The position numbers were made by a program, and so were the translations under genes. This document shows positions 24,701-32,317 of a DNA stretch of 64,000 nt, piece by piece. Below the pieces are notes generated by a model. The model saw only the letters and a program-made list of their open reading frames with translations, was not told where the DNA came from and made no database searches. Source of the DNA: an uncultured Myxococcaceae bacterium (GTDB lineage Bacteria; Myxococcota_A; Polyangia; Polyangiales; Ga0077539); the NCBI GenBank assembly GCA_945952225.1, contig CAMFHP010000017.1:1-64000 (forward strand), written 5' to 3'. Position 1 is the first letter of the stretch. The number at the start of each line of letters is the position of its first letter.

Positions 24701-27616
24701 ACCGAGCTTCTCCTCGAAGATCCGCGCGGCGCGGAACGAGAGCGCCACGCGGGTCGCGTCGTTCTGCGCGCGGTCGGCGCTCGCACCGAGCACGTCGGCG
24801 AGGCCCTCGAAGTCACCCGCCGTAGCGTAGAGGTCTTCGAGCGTGTCCCACTGTTCTGCGGCCGTGTAGGCGTCGCGCAGCACGCGGAGCGCCTTCGGAT
24901 GCCCGGGCTTCACCACGAGCACGCGGCGCCAGGCGTCGATGCTGCGTGCGCCGTCGTTCATGCGCTCGCCGTAGACCGTGCCGAGCTTCATGAGCAGGTT
25001 GACCTTGCCGTCGGCGTCGGTCGACTCCTCGACGCGGCGTTCGAGCACGTCGGCGAGGCCGGGGTAGTCCTTCTCGCGCTCCGTGAGCTTCTCGAGGGCG
25101 TCGAGTGCGCCGGGCGTGTTGCGGTCGAGCGAGAGCGCTTCGCGCCAGAGCGTGATGGCTTCGCCGGGGGCGCTGAGCTTCTCGGCCGCGAGGCGCGCGA
25201 GCTCCACCACCGCGTCGCGCTTGCGGGCTCCGTCGAGCGTGTCGGCTTCACGGCGCGACACATCGAAGAGCTGACGCCACGCGCGACGACGGCCGTAGAG
25301 ATCCTTGAGCTGCGCGATCGCGTCGGCGTCCGTCGGAACGATCGCGAGGATCTGCTCCAACGGGCGCGTGGCGTTGTTCACGTTGTTGAAGCGGTCGAGC
25401 CAGATCTGCGCGACGCGACGGAGCAGCGAGACCTTCTCCTCGGGATCCGTGGAGTGCTCGGCCTGCTGATCGAGCACCTTCACCACGTCGGTAAAGCGCC
25501 CGAGCTTCTCGTAGCTCGCCGACAGCGCGACGAGGGCCGCGCGATCCGAGGGATCGAGCGTCAGGATCGAGTTGAGCGTCTGCACCACCATGGGCTCCTG
25601 GCCCAGGCGATCGCGGTAGATCTCCGCCATCTCGCGCAGGATCTCGAGCTTGCGTTCGAGGTGCGCCGCATCGCCGCCCGCGCGTGCGCCGCCGAGCGAT
25701 TCGAGCTCCTGGCGGAGCAGTTCGACGAGGTTGTTCCAGCGACCCGCGGCCGTGTAGAGCCGCACGAGCGCCGCGCGCGCTTCGGCGTGCGCCGCGTCCT
25801 GACGGAGCACCATCTTCCACGTGTCGATGGCCTTGTCGGTCTGCCCCGCGGCCTCGGCGGCCTGCGCGGTCTCGACCGTCGCCGCGAGACGCGCGCCGGG
25901 CGCTGCGGGCTGCGGACGCGCTGCGGGTGCTGCGGCCTTCACGGCCGCCACCTCACCCGACGGACGCTGCACGGGACGGGCGGGCGCATCGGCCTTCACG
26001 GCCGTCACTTCACCCGAAGGACGCTGCGCGGGGCGCGCTGCTTCGGGACGCGCCACGGGCTCGTGGCGCACGGGCGTCGCGGGCTCGGGCCGTGCCGCGG
26101 GGGCTTCCATCGTGGCGGGGGCCTCGACCTTCGGGGCCTCGACCTTCGCAGCCTCGCGCGCCGCGCGGGCGGCATCGACGCGGGCGGGGGTCTCCACCAC
26201 CGTGCGATCTTCCGACGGGAAGAGCGAGGCGGGCGAGCGCGGAGGCGCAGGATCGAACGCTGCGAGCACCGCAGCGGGCGCTTCCACCGTGGCCGTGTCG
26301 TCGATGCGCGGGGCCTCGGCTTCCGCGCGCGACTCGCCACCCAGCACGACGGTCCGCACGACACGCACCGCACTGCCAGAGGGCGCAGGCGCGGGCTCGG
26401 TCTTGAGGAAGCCCGGCGGATACACGCCCGCGGGACTCTCGACGGTCGAGTCTTCGCTGAACGCCTCGCTCAGTTCCTCTTCGTAGTCGACGCCTTCGAT
26501 GTCGGCGAGACCGGCCGTGTCGAACTCGACCTCGGCGCCCTCGTCTCCCGCGGCGACTTCGAGCGCGGGCGCTGGCGTGGTCATGCCCTGGTCATCGAAG
26601 AACGTTCGCGCGGCCTGATGGTCCGGCACGATCGCGAGGAGGCGGGTGAAGTGCGGCGCTGCTGCGGTGGCGTCGTTCCGCATGCGCCAGTGCGTCATGC
26701 CCGCCTGCACGAGGAGCCCCACGTCGCGCGCGTTGTCGGGCGTCGCGCGGAGCTGCGATTCGTAGAACGCCGCGAGGTCATCCCACCGCTCGCGGTCCGT
26801 GAGGATCGCGACGACGAAGCGCGTGGCCTCGCTGTTCGAGGGATCGAGGGCGAGCACCTTGCGATAGAGGCGCTCGGCGCTCGCGATGTCGTTGCGACGG
26901 GCCGCGTGCACACGCGCTGCGCGGAAGAGAAGGTTCGCGCGCGCAGCGGGGTCGGCCACCGCATCGGCGCCACGTTCGAGGTGCGCGGCGAGGTCATCCC
27001 AACGGTTGCCGCGACGGCGCAGCACGCGCTCGTAGAGCTGGATCGTGCGGAGGTTGCCCGGGTCGACGGAGAGCGCGGTTTCGAAGAGCTGGTCGGCCTC
27101 GCGGTCGCGGCCCTTGCCCTTGTACTGAAGGAGAATCCCCGCCGCGCTCGCGAGGTGCGACGCGATGAGCGACGGGTCGGTGGTGTCGTTCTCGGCGTGG
27201 CGCTTGAACGCCGCGACGATCTCCTTCCAACGGGCCTTCTTCGAGAGCAGACGCTCGCGCGACTCGGTGACTTCGGCGTCGGGGCCGAGCGCGAGGAGCG
27301 CTTCGGTGGCGGCGAGCGCGGCCTTGTCGTCGAGCAGCTCCTCCTCGAGCACGCGCGCACGCTCGCGCAGCAGCGGGACCTTCGACTCGCGATCCGGCGC
27401 GATGACCTCCTCGATGTCGAGCATCCGCTGCACGGCCTCGGCTTCGCCGCGGTCGGCGAGGTGCCGACGCGCGGCTGCCAGCATCGCGGGAAGTTCCGCG
27501 CCGAGCGTCGCCAGCTCACCGCTGATCGCGCGCTCCTCGAGGGTGATCCATGCCTTCTCGTTCTCCGGATCGTCGAGCAGAGAGCCGAGCAGCTTGCGGA
27601 CCTTGTCTGCGCTCAT
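15761..27616 (-). CDS. Giant tetratricopeptide-repeat protein (about 3951 residues)
   Basis: One of the largest genes that would be found in such a genome. Residues 1-345 hold three repeat units. Residues about 345-590 are a Pro/Ala/Glu/Val linker with near-identical blocks (RPSGEVTAVKADAPARP and RPSGEVAAVKAAAPAARP). The remainder is some 43 more units of 70-75 residues, each made of two TPR-like helix pairs: RWxDLxxxLERR, then DxxxAxxxYRxVLxxxPxxxxALxxLexLY. No signal peptide, membrane helix or catalytic domain is visible, so it should be a cytoplasmic scaffold. ATG 27616 (MSADKVRKLL) is preferred, with AAGG five bases upstream. The partner is unknown. No frameshift interrupts the array. Confidence 0.9.
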   Translation of the reverse strand: MSADKVRKLLGSLLDDPENEKAWITLEERAISGELATLGAELPAMLAAARRHLADRGEAEAVQRMLDIEEVIAPDRESKVPLLRERARVLEEELLDDKAALAATEALLALGPDAEVTESRERLLSKKARWKEIVAAFKRHAENDTTDPSLIASHLASAAGILLQYKGKGRDREADQLFETALSVDPGNLRTIQLYERVLRRRGNRWDDLAAHLERGADAVADPAARANLLFRAARVHAARRNDIASAERLYRKVLALDPSNSEATRFVVAILTDRERWDDLAAFYESQLRATPDNARDVGLLVQAGMTHWRMRNDATAAAPHFTRLLAIVPDHQAARTFFDDQGMTTPAPALEVAAGDEGAEVEFDTAGLADIEGVDYEEELSEAFSEDSTVESPAGVYPPGFLKTEPAPAPSGSAVRVVRTVVLGGESRAEAEAPRIDDTATVEAPAAVLAAFDPAPPRSPASLFPSEDRTVVETPARVDAARAAREAAKVEAPKVEAPATMEAPAARPEPATPVRHEPVARPEAARPAQRPSGEVTAVKADAPARPVQRPSGEVAAVKAAAPAARPQPAAPGARLAATVETAQAAEAAGQTDKAIDTWKMVLRQDAAHAEARAALVRLYTAAGRWNNLVELLRQELESLGGARAGGDAAHLERKLEILREMAEIYRDRLGQEPMVVQTLNSILTLDPSDRAALVALSASYEKLGRFTDVVKVLDQQAEHSTDPEEKVSLLRRVAQIWLDRFNNVNNATRPLEQILAIVPTDADAIAQLKDLYGRRRAWRQLFDVSRREADTLDGARKRDAVVELARLAAEKLSAPGEAITLWREALSLDRNTPGALDALEKLTEREKDYPGLADVLERRVEESTDADGKVNLLMKLGTVYGERMNDGARSIDAWRRVLVVKPGHPKALRVLRDAYTAAEQWDTLEDLYATAGDFEGLADVLGASADRAQNDATRVALSFRAARIFEEKLGQPERAFRSYERVLSVEPKNLRAAAALVPIYLKEEKWQRLSHLYEVLLDAVAEGDEAERLSYLQKLRELAATRLNDRPGAFRWALRAYQIRPDDAELEATLERSAADAGAWKELVETFDTRARTLSDAGEVARLRDKSAAIEADRLNLIDSAIGRYHGALAATPDDGHVIGTLDGLLRRAGRWADLRALFDHRIERTGDGGARRALLFEAARLEEAQLNDADAASARFRRILGEHGNDAEALEALSRLSEVAGRWEELAALLATRRDAATGTERAELAFRLGELKARRLDDMEGAIASFREVLSLDAHHAGALGALEAMLDNAAWRVTAAGILEPEFEAIGEHRKLARVLRILLDASTDRDERRALALRLARVFGERLDEPRNGFELLRTLLGEQPESDDLADTLAEFAAIGGWNSELAEALAAIVDREGLDGAVRVQLARRTAAVYDERLGDTAAAERFHKLVLDAGGLDLHAFSSLKRFYQDRERWADLRALYAVWVARTPEVPAQVDLLHEEAVMLEEILDQAAEAAEVYRRVLALDDVNVDAFRALDRLYTRLARWTDLADLFTHRLDRTGLDGEEGIDLLFRRGEVREKHLEDAERALADFEQVVQRAPSHEGARAGLERLLAVPTLRLRAGAVLEPLYEADGDGSAANLVRMLLVRLEGADDNTRRAELYRRVSELRELILDDAPGAFEAMQNAVLAEPTSESLRAELLRLSILANRDAAAAETLERAAADDRAAGVRVDVLQDLAALYDERLIDHAKAERTYRRLLDVADGNTDVIIRAAVALERLYRGLQNARGLVEALELRARHEGDADLRRTLYAQAGEIREDELDDAAGAIAAQRARLDIEPTDREALGALTRLYQKTEAWSDLVATLRRDTELASDGDEQKSLQVRAAKVLEERLGDVPAAIALYSEILTTYGPDRAIHASLAHLYEVSDQWTDLLGVLEQDLAVATEHSDRLALIVRIAELRRTKTNELPRAVEGYKEALELDAAQPVARASLEALLTATEAGVPLAAARALDPVLQAEQSWEKLVTVLERIASDTDDIEERRRSLARAADVCEIGMNDPGTAFGYAARELRESLSETDLRPRLEQVEALARASKRHADLVRVLRDVAPDLLDPELQLSVLMKIAELSRHSLADRATARAYYEKALDQQPDFSPALDALETLHEEAKEFNELIAVLRRKTELAVSDDDRRGLLRKQARISEEELRDRPAAAQAHEAIMGMGFDREAALALERIYAAEGRWRDLADLLESQLAIPEADAADLHFRLGRVAMDHLDDPDRALEHFREVLDRSPDHDPTVVALETLGAREGFAARTAAMLEPIYLARMDSPKLIGALEARIAAETDVVARKELLTRLGTLYEENLNDLDNALKTYARVFREEIADRSTWETMARIAGALNRWDRLAGIYADALEESTSDDDVTAELSFQAAQLFDARVADTAKARKYYRRALAFDPSRTEVFAALESLLQREAAHDELLALYREAAERANDVEERKGYLFKIAEIDEGALANLPRAIADYREILDTDPADVRAVTALDALLVRTEAWQDLAELLEKRIADAITADERAGLRYRLGRVRIERLRDAPGAVEAFREILEEQRDRRDAISALEQIADYKPELRLQIVEILEPIYRELDDWRKLVVVLGVKLNATTDTLERGQLLREIGLLKDTRAGDVPGAFAAYSQAFAGDPGDGAAREAIERLAAEHSLWNDLVASYETALAATDDVATKTDLLRAIAQTHDTRRNDARAAIDAYNRLFTLDDSQLDVLDLLENLHVLLSDWAGHVEVLERKVARTLDDEERKRLLHTIGDSQRDMLGNPALAISAFQRALDIDPADVFALEALDGLYASSGNARELANVLSQRLAIEGDPEVRRTTALRLGRLWEGELDDAQQAIDAYRRVLDDVPTDPDAILALERLYASQQMWPELLENLRTQVALASDDRARTPLRLRVGELLSTHLTDADGALDTYREVLDVEPSNEKAITAVRALAQEAEQRPAAVEILEPIFRNAARWDDLVATLELKLSYVDDPMARLNELRGLAEVHEGGRRRPNDAFDAYQRALHESPDDRGTRDDLERLAGSLGRWADLVAILERESENASDPTVGRDLSTRAAELALAHLRDDARATASYRRALEFAGDDDAVLEPLDEIYTRTAQWNELVDVLERRVSVASDPDLLDRLEVRVGELREQRFDDAAAALPSYRNVVDRTPSNAAALAGLERLIAVQSIRPDVIDVLEQAYQRNDDNAKLAWLLGLRVDAADLAADKVRLLGDLSRLREDRLNDLSGAFDAMVAAFKLDPRDEQVLSEIERLAPAAGVWTRLRGVIEGVLAAHTDLDPVETAALNLRAAHWYQHQIGDAAAAEQRLVAALAAEPEHTEALEMLEGLHRVPGRERDLVATLRRRAEIELDADARKAMLRDASQLAEHHLHDVDAAAELVTSLLDADDADLDALDTLARLRRAQGRHDDVADVLARRARLTDDPALATSLRREVAELYAGPINDSERAVQAYRELLDFEPNDLAARAALEGIYERAERWRDLEEALRSRLDVAVSADERAATRLRLAQLAETRFQSNRDAVEYLREVLDETPTHPTAGRELERLYTVERRWADLGDLLERRAEDLAAEGNTAGELAALVRIGELNERELKNTARATELYERVLDREPDHAGALSALARLAEADGDWNRAVEMLRRALDLSKPSPEAGVSAVRLARLEGDRLGDEAAMERTLYRALELDASNRDALEALKGLAQKRNDPALLASVTERELAFVTDPKVRVATLRGLTEIARTQLHDAARAASYLEQAAAITPDDRELLGPLVDLYNECGRPRDAVPILERIIASYGTRRTKDLAQWQHRLGRALEGLGETAAALAQYDAAFKIDLTSVPILRDLGLLCLKTGDLERAQKTFRALLLQRLDASAGITKADVYYYLAETLSRANDAAKAIGMLERALESDKQHARAAELLARLKG

Positions 27617-28143
27617 CGCCTTGCGTACTCCGATGCACCTGGTCGGGTGATTGGGGGGAACGTCATCGGGCTCGTCGTACACGTCGACTGCGAGCCCCCT
27701 TCGATGACGTCGACATCGCGTCGAAATGCCTGCCTCGAAGCGAAATCAGCCAATGTCGGGTGCGCACGCTATCGCAGCGCCCGCGCGTGGAGCAAGCAGC
27801 AAAAACGGTCCACTTTTGCGCGGCGTTTCGCGGGCATAGAGGCCGCGCGATGTGCCTCTCCGCGCGACCGTTGCGCAGTGCGCGGAGCACCGTCTGGTCG
27901 ATTTCTTGACCGTGCGCTTTTGTACCTGATACCGGACCGCCACATCGATGTGCCGCGAGGCCATCGGGACGCGTTCGGCGCGGTCGGCGGGCCATCACCC
28001 GCAGGGGCACCGGTGCGCGAAAACATCTGGAATGACAGCGGTTCGCGTGCGGCACGTTCGCTGCGGAGCGCTACGGCGGCGTGAGGTCGCGGCCCCTCCA
28101 CTCGGGAGGTGTCGCGCAGCGTGAGAAGAGGAGACGGAACGTC
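27617..28143. other. 527-bp divergent intergenic region
   Basis: This lies between the giant TPR gene and ddl, which point away from each other, so it must hold both promoters. It is less GC-rich than the genes around it. A candidate toward ddl is TTGACC near 27907 followed by TGATAC after 15 bases, a short spacer that makes it doubtful. No tRNA, hairpin terminator or small gene was recognised. Confidence 0.6.
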
Positions 28144-29157
28144 ATGGCGCGAGTCGGTGTGCTGCTCGGCGGAATCTCTGCGGAACGTGAAGTGTCGCTT
28201 CGCTCGGGCGAGGCGATCGTGCAGGCCCTTCGCAGCCGCGGCCATGACGCGATCCCGATCGCCGTCGACCGCGACATCGACCTCGTGCTGCGTCGCACGC
28301 CCATCGATGTGGCCTTCCTCGCGCTGCACGGACGCTACGGCGAAGACGGCTGCATCCAGGGCCTCCTCGAGTGGCTCGGCATCCCGTACACGGGCTCCGG
28401 GGTCATGGCGAGCGCCCTCGCGATGGACAAGCTCAAGGCGAAGGAACTCTTCCGCCTCCACAACGTCCCGACGCCGCCCTACTACGACATCACCGGCGAC
28501 CTCTCCGACAGCGAGCTCGAAGAGCGCCACGGCTCCTTCGGGTTCCCCGTGATGGTGAAGCCGCGACGTGAGGGCAGCTCCATCGGCGTGGCCCGCGCGA
28601 ACGACATGGGCGAGCTCCGCGGCGCCATCGACAGCGCGATGCGCCACGACGACGGCGTGCTCGTCGAGCGCTTCGTGCGCGGCAAGGAGGTGCACGTGGG
28701 CATCGTCGACGGACGCGTGCTCGGCGCCATCGAGATCGTGCCCCGCCGCCCCTTCTTCGACTACCAGGCGAAGACCCAGAAGGGCATGTGCGAGTACTAC
28801 TTTCCCGCGCGCCTCGCCCCCACGCGGTACCAGGGCGTCATGCGCCTCGCCGAGCGCGCGCACCACGCCCTCGGATGTGCGGGCGCCACGCGCGTGAACC
28901 TGCTCGTGACCGAGGACGAGAACGAGTACGTGCTCGAAGTGAACACGCTCCCCGGCATGACGCCGACCTCGCTCCTCCCGAAGATCGCCGCGGGCGCGGG
29001 CATCGACTTCGCCACGCTGTGCGACGAGATCCTCCGCGGCGCGAAGCTCCACAACATGACCGGCGCGCGCCTCGGGTCGAGCGCCACGTCGAGCGGCATC
29101 ACCTCGACGCTCCACGCGGGCGCGCAGCAGCCCACGAACCGCGTCGCCGTCGCCTGA
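28144..29157 (+). CDS. ddl: D-alanine--D-alanine ligase
   Basis: Ddl joins two D-Ala with ATP to make the dipeptide end of peptidoglycan precursors in the cytoplasm. The 337-residue ATP-grasp protein shows GGISAEREVSLRSG at the N terminus, LHGRYGEDGCIQGLLEWLGIPYTGSG, the ATP-binding KPRREGSSIGV, and EVNTLPGMTPTSLLPK with metal-binding Glu and Asn. The start ATG 28144 follows GAAGAGGAG by about nine bases. The last 30 residues (Ser/Thr/Ala/Gln-rich) go beyond the usual end. No murein operon surrounds it. Confidence 0.95.
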   Translation: MARVGVLLGGISAEREVSLRSGEAIVQALRSRGHDAIPIAVDRDIDLVLRRTPIDVAFLALHGRYGEDGCIQGLLEWLGIPYTGSGVMASALAMDKLKAKELFRLHNVPTPPYYDITGDLSDSELEERHGSFGFPVMVKPRREGSSIGVARANDMGELRGAIDSAMRHDDGVLVERFVRGKEVHVGIVDGRVLGAIEIVPRRPFFDYQAKTQKGMCEYYFPARLAPTRYQGVMRLAERAHHALGCAGATRVNLLVTEDENEYVLEVNTLPGMTPTSLLPKIAAGAGIDFATLCDEILRGAKLHNMTGARLGSSATSSGITSTLHAGAQQPTNRVAVA

Positions 29158-29204
29158 GCACGCCTCCGCCGCGCGTGCGGTGGATCATCGACGCGCACCA
29201 TGAC

Positions 29205-29234
29205 CATGGCCTCCGTTCATCGACGGAGGCCATG
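29205..29234. terminator. Hairpin between convergent ddl and sigma gene
   Basis: CATGGCCTCCGT (29205-29216) and its exact complement (29223-29234) enclose the loop TCATCG, giving a 12-bp perfect stem. It lies 48 bases after ddl and 34 bases after the convergent sigma gene, so it can serve both. There is no long T tract, so intrinsic termination may be weak. Confidence 0.7.
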
Positions 29235-29268
29235 ACTCATTTCGCGGAGCTTCGAGCGCTGTGTACGC

Positions 29269-29856
29269 TCAGGCTGCGACCGCGTCGGCGCGTGCGGCGG
29301 GCACGAGCTGCGGCGCATCGGCGCTCACCCGCGCGGCCACGGCGCGACGCGCGCGGTGGAGCCGCGACATCACGGTGCCCATCGGGCAGCCGAGCTCATC
29401 GGCGATCTCGCGGTAGGTCATCTCGCACAGGTCGGCCATCACGATCACCATGCGAAAGTCGTCGGGCAGCGCGTCGAGCGCGTCGCGCAGCGTGCGGCCG
29501 AGACCCTGGTACTGCACGCCTCCCTCGGGCCCTTCGAAGATCGCCTGCGAGTCGCTCAGAAACAGCTCGCGACGCGACGGATCGCTCTCGATGTCGAGCG
29601 CGCGGCGCTCGCGCTTCTGACGGCGATACTGCGTGATGTACCCGTTCACGAGGATGCGGTGCAGCCACGCGCGGAGGTTCGTTCCCTCTTCGAAGCGATC
29701 CCAGGCCTGCCACGCGCTGAGCAGGGTCTCCTGCACGAGGTCGTCGGCGGCGGCGCGCGAGCGGGTCAGGCGCAGCGCGGCGCCGTAGAGTCCGTCGATC
29801 ATCGGCGCGGTGGCCTTCATGAAGACGTCGCGACGGGGGGCGGTTCGGTGGTTCAT
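29269..29856 (-). CDS. ECF-type RNA polymerase sigma factor
   Basis: A 195-residue sigma-70 family protein. Region 2 is LYGAALRLTRSRAAADDLVQETLLSAWQAWDRF and includes the -10-binding helix (not quoted in full). Region 4 is LPDDFRMVIVMADLCEMTYREIADELGCPMGTVMSRLHRAR, partly shown as FRMVIVMADL and GTVMSRLHRARR. It resembles the RpoE/SigH-type groups with the long Tyr/Arg segment between regions. ATG 29856 has GAGGAG seven bases upstream. No anti-sigma gene adjoins it, so its control is not evident. The hairpin downstream separates it from ddl. Confidence 0.92.
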   Translation of the reverse strand: MNHRTAPRRDVFMKATAPMIDGLYGAALRLTRSRAAADDLVQETLLSAWQAWDRFEEGTNLRAWLHRILVNGYITQYRRQKRERRALDIESDPSRRELFLSDSQAIFEGPEGGVQYQGLGRTLRDALDALPDDFRMVIVMADLCEMTYREIADELGCPMGTVMSRLHRARRAVAARVSADAPQLVPAARADAVAA

Positions 29857-30014
29857 GCGTGCGCTCCTCGACGAGGACTTCATCAAGTCCCGGGCCACGC
29901 ATCCGAACCCTTGATTTCAAGCGAAGTACGCGGTGATTCGCAGGAGCTCGTCCCACCCGCTTCTGCCACTCCGTCGTGCGCGGGTGTCCCCCGCGATGAC
30001 ATTCTGGCAACGGG

Positions 30015-31565
30015 TCAGACGGCGAGCGCGGCCGGGACCTCGTCGGCGATCTCCGAGGCCAGCGCCCCTCGCCCGCCGCCGAAGCGCGACCGCAACCGCT
30101 GTCCTGCGCGACCGTGCGCGTGCACCGCTTCCATCACCGCTTCGAAGCGGTCGGAGCCCGCGCGCTGGGCCTCGGCGAGCCGCGCTGCGAGCACCCCCGC
30201 GAGCACGTCACCGCTGCCTGCCACGCCGAGCACGGGCTCCGCATAGGGCGCGATGCGCACCGTGCCGTCGGGCTGCGCCACGACCGTTCCCGCGCCCTTG
30301 AGCAGCACGGTCGCGCGGAACCGCACGGCCGCGTCGCGCGCGTGCTGCACCCGATCGCCGTTCACGGTGTCTGCGCCGCGCTGCGCGTCGAGCCCGAGCA
30401 TCCTCGCGAGTTCGAGCGGGTGCGGTGTGAGCACCATCCACGCGGTCGCTGCGACGTGGTCGACCCCGCGTCGCGCGAGCAATGCCAGCGCGTCGGCGTC
30501 GACGATCACCGGCCCTCGCGCGTTGCGCAGCACCACGTCGAGGCAGGCTGCGGCGTGCTCGTCGTGGCCGAGTCCTGGTCCGATGGCGACGGCGTCGGCG
30601 GACTGCACGGCGGCCATGAGCGACGGCACGAGCGCGAACGCATCGTCGCTGAGCGTCGCGGTCATCGTTTCGAGCACCCGTGTGTCGAGCTGCGACGCGG
30701 CCCGCGAGGCCACGGTCACGAGGCCCGCGCCACCGCGGTGTGCGCCGCGCGCAGCGAGCAGGGCCGCGCCGACCTTGCCCGCGCTTCCACCGACGATCAG
30801 CACCCTCCCCGCGGCGCCCTTGTGCGCGTCCGGCCGACGGGGCGACGGTGCGACGAACCGCGAGAGCGTGGCCTTCGCGCGCGTGACGATCTCGTGCGGC
30901 AGCGGCGCGCCCAGATCGATCACCGCCACCTCACCCGCATGGATCAATCCGGGCCCCGTGTGCAGCCCTGGCTTGCTCGCTGCGAAGGTGCACGTGAGGT
31001 GCGCCCGCGGAGGCGGCACATCGCCAAGCGGCGCGCCGCGGTCGGCGTCGAGCCCCGAGGGCAAGTCGAGCGCCACGACGAGCGGCGGAGCGACGGATGC
31101 GAGGGCTTCGACGCAACGTCGCGCGGCGCCATCGAGCGGGCGCGTAAGACCCGTGCCGAAGAGGGCGTCGACGACCAGGTCGCGGCCTTCGAGCAGCGGC
31201 GTCGGATCGTCGACGTCGCGGAGAACCACGAGCGCGCCGCCGGTCGCGTGCCACGCGTCGCGCATGATGGCCGCGTCGCCCGAGAGCTTCGAGGGGTCGG
31301 CGATGCAGACGACGGTGAACTCCAGCGCAGGGAATCGCAGCGTGAGGTGTCGGGCCACCACGAGTCCGTCGCCGCCGTTGTTGCCGGGGCCGACGAGCAC
31401 CGTCGCCCTGCGCGCGGTTCGCATCGCGGGGTGCGCGGCGATGCGCTCGGCGGCGCCCCGTCCTGCGTTCTCCATGAGCAGCACGCCGGGGATGCCTGCG
31501 GCGATGAGGGCGCCATCGACGCTCCGCACCTCGTCGCGCGAGAGGAGCGGCAGGTCGGCGGTCAT
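30015..31565 (-). CDS. nnr: Bifunctional NAD(P)H-hydrate epimerase / ADP-dependent dehydratase
   Basis: This enzyme repairs damaged NADH and NADPH. The N-terminal YjeF_N domain (1-210) epimerises the hydrates: [47 protein letters not shown]. The C-terminal ribokinase-like domain (220-516) dehydrates the S form: [51 protein letters not shown], and the [14 protein letters not shown] nucleotide loop. At 516 residues the protein is a complete fusion. Its ATG at 31565 overlaps the pdxJ stop by four bases (ATGA), so it is the third gene of a tight operon. Confidence 0.94.
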   Translation of the reverse strand: MTADLPLLSRDEVRSVDGALIAAGIPGVLLMENAGRGAAERIAAHPAMRTARRATVLVGPGNNGGDGLVVARHLTLRFPALEFTVVCIADPSKLSGDAAIMRDAWHATGGALVVLRDVDDPTPLLEGRDLVVDALFGTGLTRPLDGAARRCVEALASVAPPLVVALDLPSGLDADRGAPLGDVPPPRAHLTCTFAASKPGLHTGPGLIHAGEVAVIDLGAPLPHEIVTRAKATLSRFVAPSPRRPDAHKGAAGRVLIVGGSAGKVGAALLAARGAHRGGAGLVTVASRAASQLDTRVLETMTATLSDDAFALVPSLMAAVQSADAVAIGPGLGHDEHAAACLDVVLRNARGPVIVDADALALLARRGVDHVAATAWMVLTPHPLELARMLGLDAQRGADTVNGDRVQHARDAAVRFRATVLLKGAGTVVAQPDGTVRIAPYAEPVLGVAGSGDVLAGVLAARLAEAQRAGSDRFEAVMEAVHAHGRAGQRLRSRFGGGRGALASEIADEVPAALAV

Positions 31566-32317
31566 CGTCCCGAGCGCCCGCGTGCGATGGCGCGGCGCAT
31601 GGCGCGCACCGCGGGAGCGAAGCCCACGATCACCGCATCCGCGACGATCGCGTGTCCGATGTTGAGCTCGACCACCTCGGGGATCGCCGCGATGGGGCCC
31701 ACGTTCTCGGCGGTGAGTCCGTGCCCCGCCGCGACGCGGAGTCCGAGCGCGTGCGCCTTCGCAGCGCCGCGTGCGAGGGATGCGAGCTCATGGGCGCGCG
31801 CATCGCCGACCGCGTTGGCGTAGTCGCCGGTGTGCAGCTCGACCTGCTCGGCGCCGAGGGCCTTCGAGGCCTCGATCTGCGCGTCGTCGGGCGCGATGAA
31901 GAGCGACACCTTGATGCCCGCCGCGCGCAGCTTCGCGATCACCGGACCCAGCGACGCGCGCTGGCCCACCACGTCGAGGCCGCCCTCGGTGGTGCGCTCC
32001 TCGCGACGCTCGGGCACCAGGGTGACGTGCTGCGGGAGCACCTCGAGCGCGAGGGCGACGGTCGACTCGGCCGAGGCCATTTCGAGGTTCAGCAGTCCGC
32101 GCACGGTCTCGCGGAGCACGCGCACGTCGCGGGGCTGGATGTGCCGCTGGTCTTCGCGGAGGTGCACGGTGATGCCGTCGGCGCCCGCGCGCTCTGCGGC
32201 GAACGCGGCCTCGACGGGGTCGGGGTATCGGGTGCCGCGCGCCTGCCGGAGCGTGGCGACGTGGTCGACGTTGACGTGGAGTGCGACGCGCATGGGAGGT
32301 GCTCCGGGGGCGCTCAT
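31562..32317 (-). CDS. pdxJ: Pyridoxine 5'-phosphate synthase
   Basis: PdxJ condenses 1-deoxyxylulose 5-phosphate with 3-amino-2-oxopropyl phosphate, the last ring-forming step of vitamin B6 synthesis. The TIM-barrel protein shows [54 protein letters not shown] and [12 protein letters not shown], the standard set. ATG 32317 (251 residues) is chosen because it shares ATGA with the stop of the acyl-CoA dehydrogenase gene. The internal ATG 32293 would start nearer to the conserved domain. acpS, a common pdxJ neighbour, is missing. Confidence 0.96.
   Translation of the reverse strand: MSAPGAPPMRVALHVNVDHVATLRQARGTRYPDPVEAAFAAERAGADGITVHLREDQRHIQPRDVRVLRETVRGLLNLEMASAESTVALALEVLPQHVTLVPERREERTTEGGLDVVGQRASLGPVIAKLRAAGIKVSLFIAPDDAQIEASKALGAEQVELHTGDYANAVGDARAHELASLARGAAKAHALGLRVAAGHGLTAENVGPIAAIPEVVELNIGHAIVADAVIVGFAPAVRAMRRAIARGRSGR

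Noticed and set aside
15560-28084. A 12.5-kb open frame (about 4170 codons) on the plus strand, antisense to the giant TPR gene
   Set aside because: Its translation is a monotonous Arg/Glu/Val/Leu/His mixture that mirrors the repeats of the TPR protein. It has no signal peptide or domain and runs through the aminotransferase end and the intergenic region. High third-position GC leaves few stops in the antisense frame.
29899-30014. Possible autoregulated promoter of the ECF sigma gene upstream of 29856
   Set aside because: A TTGAAA-like element is visible but I could not pair it with a convincing second element, so it was not annotated.
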